Assembly (NCBI GenBank): GCA_964348745.1
Contig: CAYGDT010000073.1
Location: forward strand, 1 to 6,441
Reading direction: 5' to 3'
Length of the DNA stretch: 6,441 nucleotides
Source of the DNA: CAYGDT01 sp964348745
GTDB lineage: Bacteria > Patescibacteriota > Gracilibacteria > Peribacterales > Peribacteraceae
Shown: positions 5,802 through 6,441 of the stretch, piece after piece
Position numbering within the stretch: position 1 is the stretch's first letter
Layout of the letters: each line of letters starts with the position of its first letter
Translations under genes and position numbers: made by a program
Notes under the pieces: generated by a model
The model's input: the letters and a program-made list of their open reading frames with translations, nothing else
What the model was told of the DNA's origin: nothing
The model's database searches: none

Positions 5802-6383
5802 TTACAATGGCATTGTCGATCCCTTCAATGCCTGATCGATTGCGGCACTCAACGTATCGACCCCCGTCTGAACTTGCTGACCGTTGACGAAGAACGTCGG
5901 CGTTCCCTGAACACCTCGGTCGCGGCCTTCTTTGTAATCGGCAAGCACGATACTGCGCTTGTCGTGAGACTTATAGCAACGCTCCGCGCGATCGGTATCG
6001 AGACCGAGCGACTCTGCCCATTCCATCAGCGTTTCAATGCTGAGGTCCTCCTGATGTTCGTACGCAAGATCGGTAAACTCCCAAAATTTGCCCTGATCGG
6101 CGGCACACTCACTCATTTCGGCGGCATCCAATGCAAAGCGGTGTATGGAGCGTAATGGAAAATGCTTGAACTCAAAACGAATGGAGCTGCCGTACTTAGC
6201 CACGATCGGCTTTGATACCGTCGCATGTGCCGTGCGGCACGCGGGACACTGGAAATCCGCAAACTCCTCGACCAAAACCGTGGCATTGGGGTTGCCCTGC
6301 GGAGGACGCGACGAAGTCGCACCACCTGTGGAACAGGCAGAGAGAAGACAAACCAGAGAAAGAGAGGCGAGAAGTTTATGCAT
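5802..6383 (-). CDS. DsbA-family thiol-disulfide oxidoreductase, lipoprotein (thioredoxin-like fold)
   Basis: A 193-residue lipoprotein. The signal peptide MHKLLASLSLVCLLSAC ends in the lipobox LSAC with C17 lipidated, followed by a Ser/Gly/Pro-rich linker (18-32). The thioredoxin-like domain starts at about 34 with VLVEEFADFQCPAC, giving the active site C46-P-A-C49. The inserted helical domain holds SECAADQGKFWEF (91-103), and the cis-proline loop is GTPTFFVNG (160-168, cis-Pro P162). A second cysteine pair, C93 and C136, sits where this DsbA/BdbD-like group (Thioredoxin_4) commonly has cysteines. It should catalyse disulfide formation or exchange in exported proteins at the outer face of the cytoplasmic membrane. 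CPAC rather than CPHC suggests a less oxidising enzyme, though redox direction cannot be told from sequence. No DsbB or VKOR partner lies in the window. The ATG at 6383 has no Shine-Dalgarno and follows a heptamer array; the stop is TAA. Confidence 0.94.
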   Translation of the reverse strand: MHKLLASLSLVCLLSACSTGGATSSRPPQGNPNATVLVEEFADFQCPACRTAHATVSKPIVAKYGSSIRFEFKHFPLRSIHRFALDAAEMSECAADQGKFWEFTDLAYEHQEDLSIETLMEWAESLGLDTDRAERCYKSHDKRSIVLADYKEGRDRGVQGTPTFFVNGQQVQTGVDTLSAAIDQALKGSTMPL

Positions 6384-6395
6384 AGTACAGAGAGA

Positions 6396-6430
6396 AAGTA
6401 TTAAGGGGTAAGTATGAAGTATTAAGGGAA
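6396..6430. repeat. Heptamer-phased array C, unit AAGTATK / AAGGGRW, five copies
   Basis: Five 7-bp units on the + strand: AAGTATT (6396), AAGGGGT (6403), AAGTATG (6410), AAGTATT (6417) and AAGGGAA (6424). The 12-bp AAGTATTAAGGG is exact at 6396-6407 and 6417-6428, offset by 21 bp, which is three units. The array lies 12 bp upstream of the DsbA-like start codon, in its likely leader. The units differ from those of the two arrays beside dcd, but the period and the placement 5' of a minus-strand gene are the same. Confidence 0.65.
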
Positions 6431-6432
6431 TC

Positions 6433-6441
6433 CTATAATAC
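6433..6441. promoter_or_regulatory. Promoter-like element CTATAATAC at the window edge
   Basis: On the + strand this holds a consensus -10 box TATAAT (6434-6439) inside CTATAATAC, one base different from the nonamer upstream of the genes at 3021 and 5201. No acceptable -35 hexamer is seen 16-18 bp upstream. On the minus strand the same bases read GTATTATAG, and TATTAT (6435-6440) could serve as the -10 box of the DsbA-like gene, with the heptamer array in its leader. Which strand is used cannot be decided here because the sequence ends. Confidence 0.3.

Noticed and set aside
5804..5816. Inverted repeat ACAATG-G-CATTGT between the convergent genes, considered as a terminator
   Set aside because: The loop of one base is impossible, leaving about four base pairs with no T tract on either strand.
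14..6383. Possible UGA recoding (UGA as glycine or tryptophan), as in some Patescibacteria
   Set aside because: The recognised genes contain no in-frame TGA over about 1,800 codons; if UGA were a sense codon many would be expected.

Overview
The window most likely comes from a bacterium of moderate G+C (about half by eye) that uses the standard code: the well-supported genes run for roughly 1,800 codons with no in-frame TGA. The mix of small compact genes, highly divergent or unrecognisable proteins, starts without Shine-Dalgarno sequences, surface lipoproteins and a large lineage-type helical protein fits a Patescibacteria/CPR genome, perhaps of the Peregrinibacteria/Peribacteria type. That placement is inference from general character; the window has no phylogenetic marker beyond a partial tRNA.

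Layout. Positions 1-57 hold the 3' part of a tRNA-Val(CAC) on the + strand. Opposing it, and overlapping it antisense, is a long minus-strand gene (14-2167) for a polytopic membrane protein that resembles a very divergent NhaD/ArsB-type ion transporter with a large hydrophilic insertion. Its stop codon lies in the complement of the tRNA anticodon loop. Upstream of it on the same strand is dcd (2229-2858), a clear dCTP deaminase, possibly of the bifunctional deaminase/dUTPase type. A 162-bp divergent spacer (2859-3020) follows. It holds two abutting tandem arrays of different 7-bp units and a likely promoter for the rightward gene. The rightward gene (3021-5129) encodes a 702-residue soluble, helix-rich protein that I do not recognise. 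It contains four diverged repeats of about 110 residues, and all its cysteines lie in the C-terminal quarter. After a short spacer with a second promoter-like element comes a 197-residue DM13-domain lipoprotein (5201-5794). It converges, with a 7-bp gap, on a minus-strand DsbA-like thiol-disulfide lipoprotein (5802-6383). Upstream of that gene a third 7-bp-period array (6396-6430) runs to the window edge.

How the parts relate. dcd supplies the dUMP/dUTP branch of thymidylate synthesis and may be co-transcribed with the transporter-like gene. The two convergent lipoproteins both act outside the cytoplasmic membrane and both belong to families linked to redox chemistry, but they are not an operon. 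The points most worth a second look are the repeat protein, the three heptamer arrays (different units, same 7-bp period, two of the three sites just 5' of minus-strand genes), the recurring CTAYAATAC promoter element with a leaderless start, and the gene that terminates inside a tRNA.
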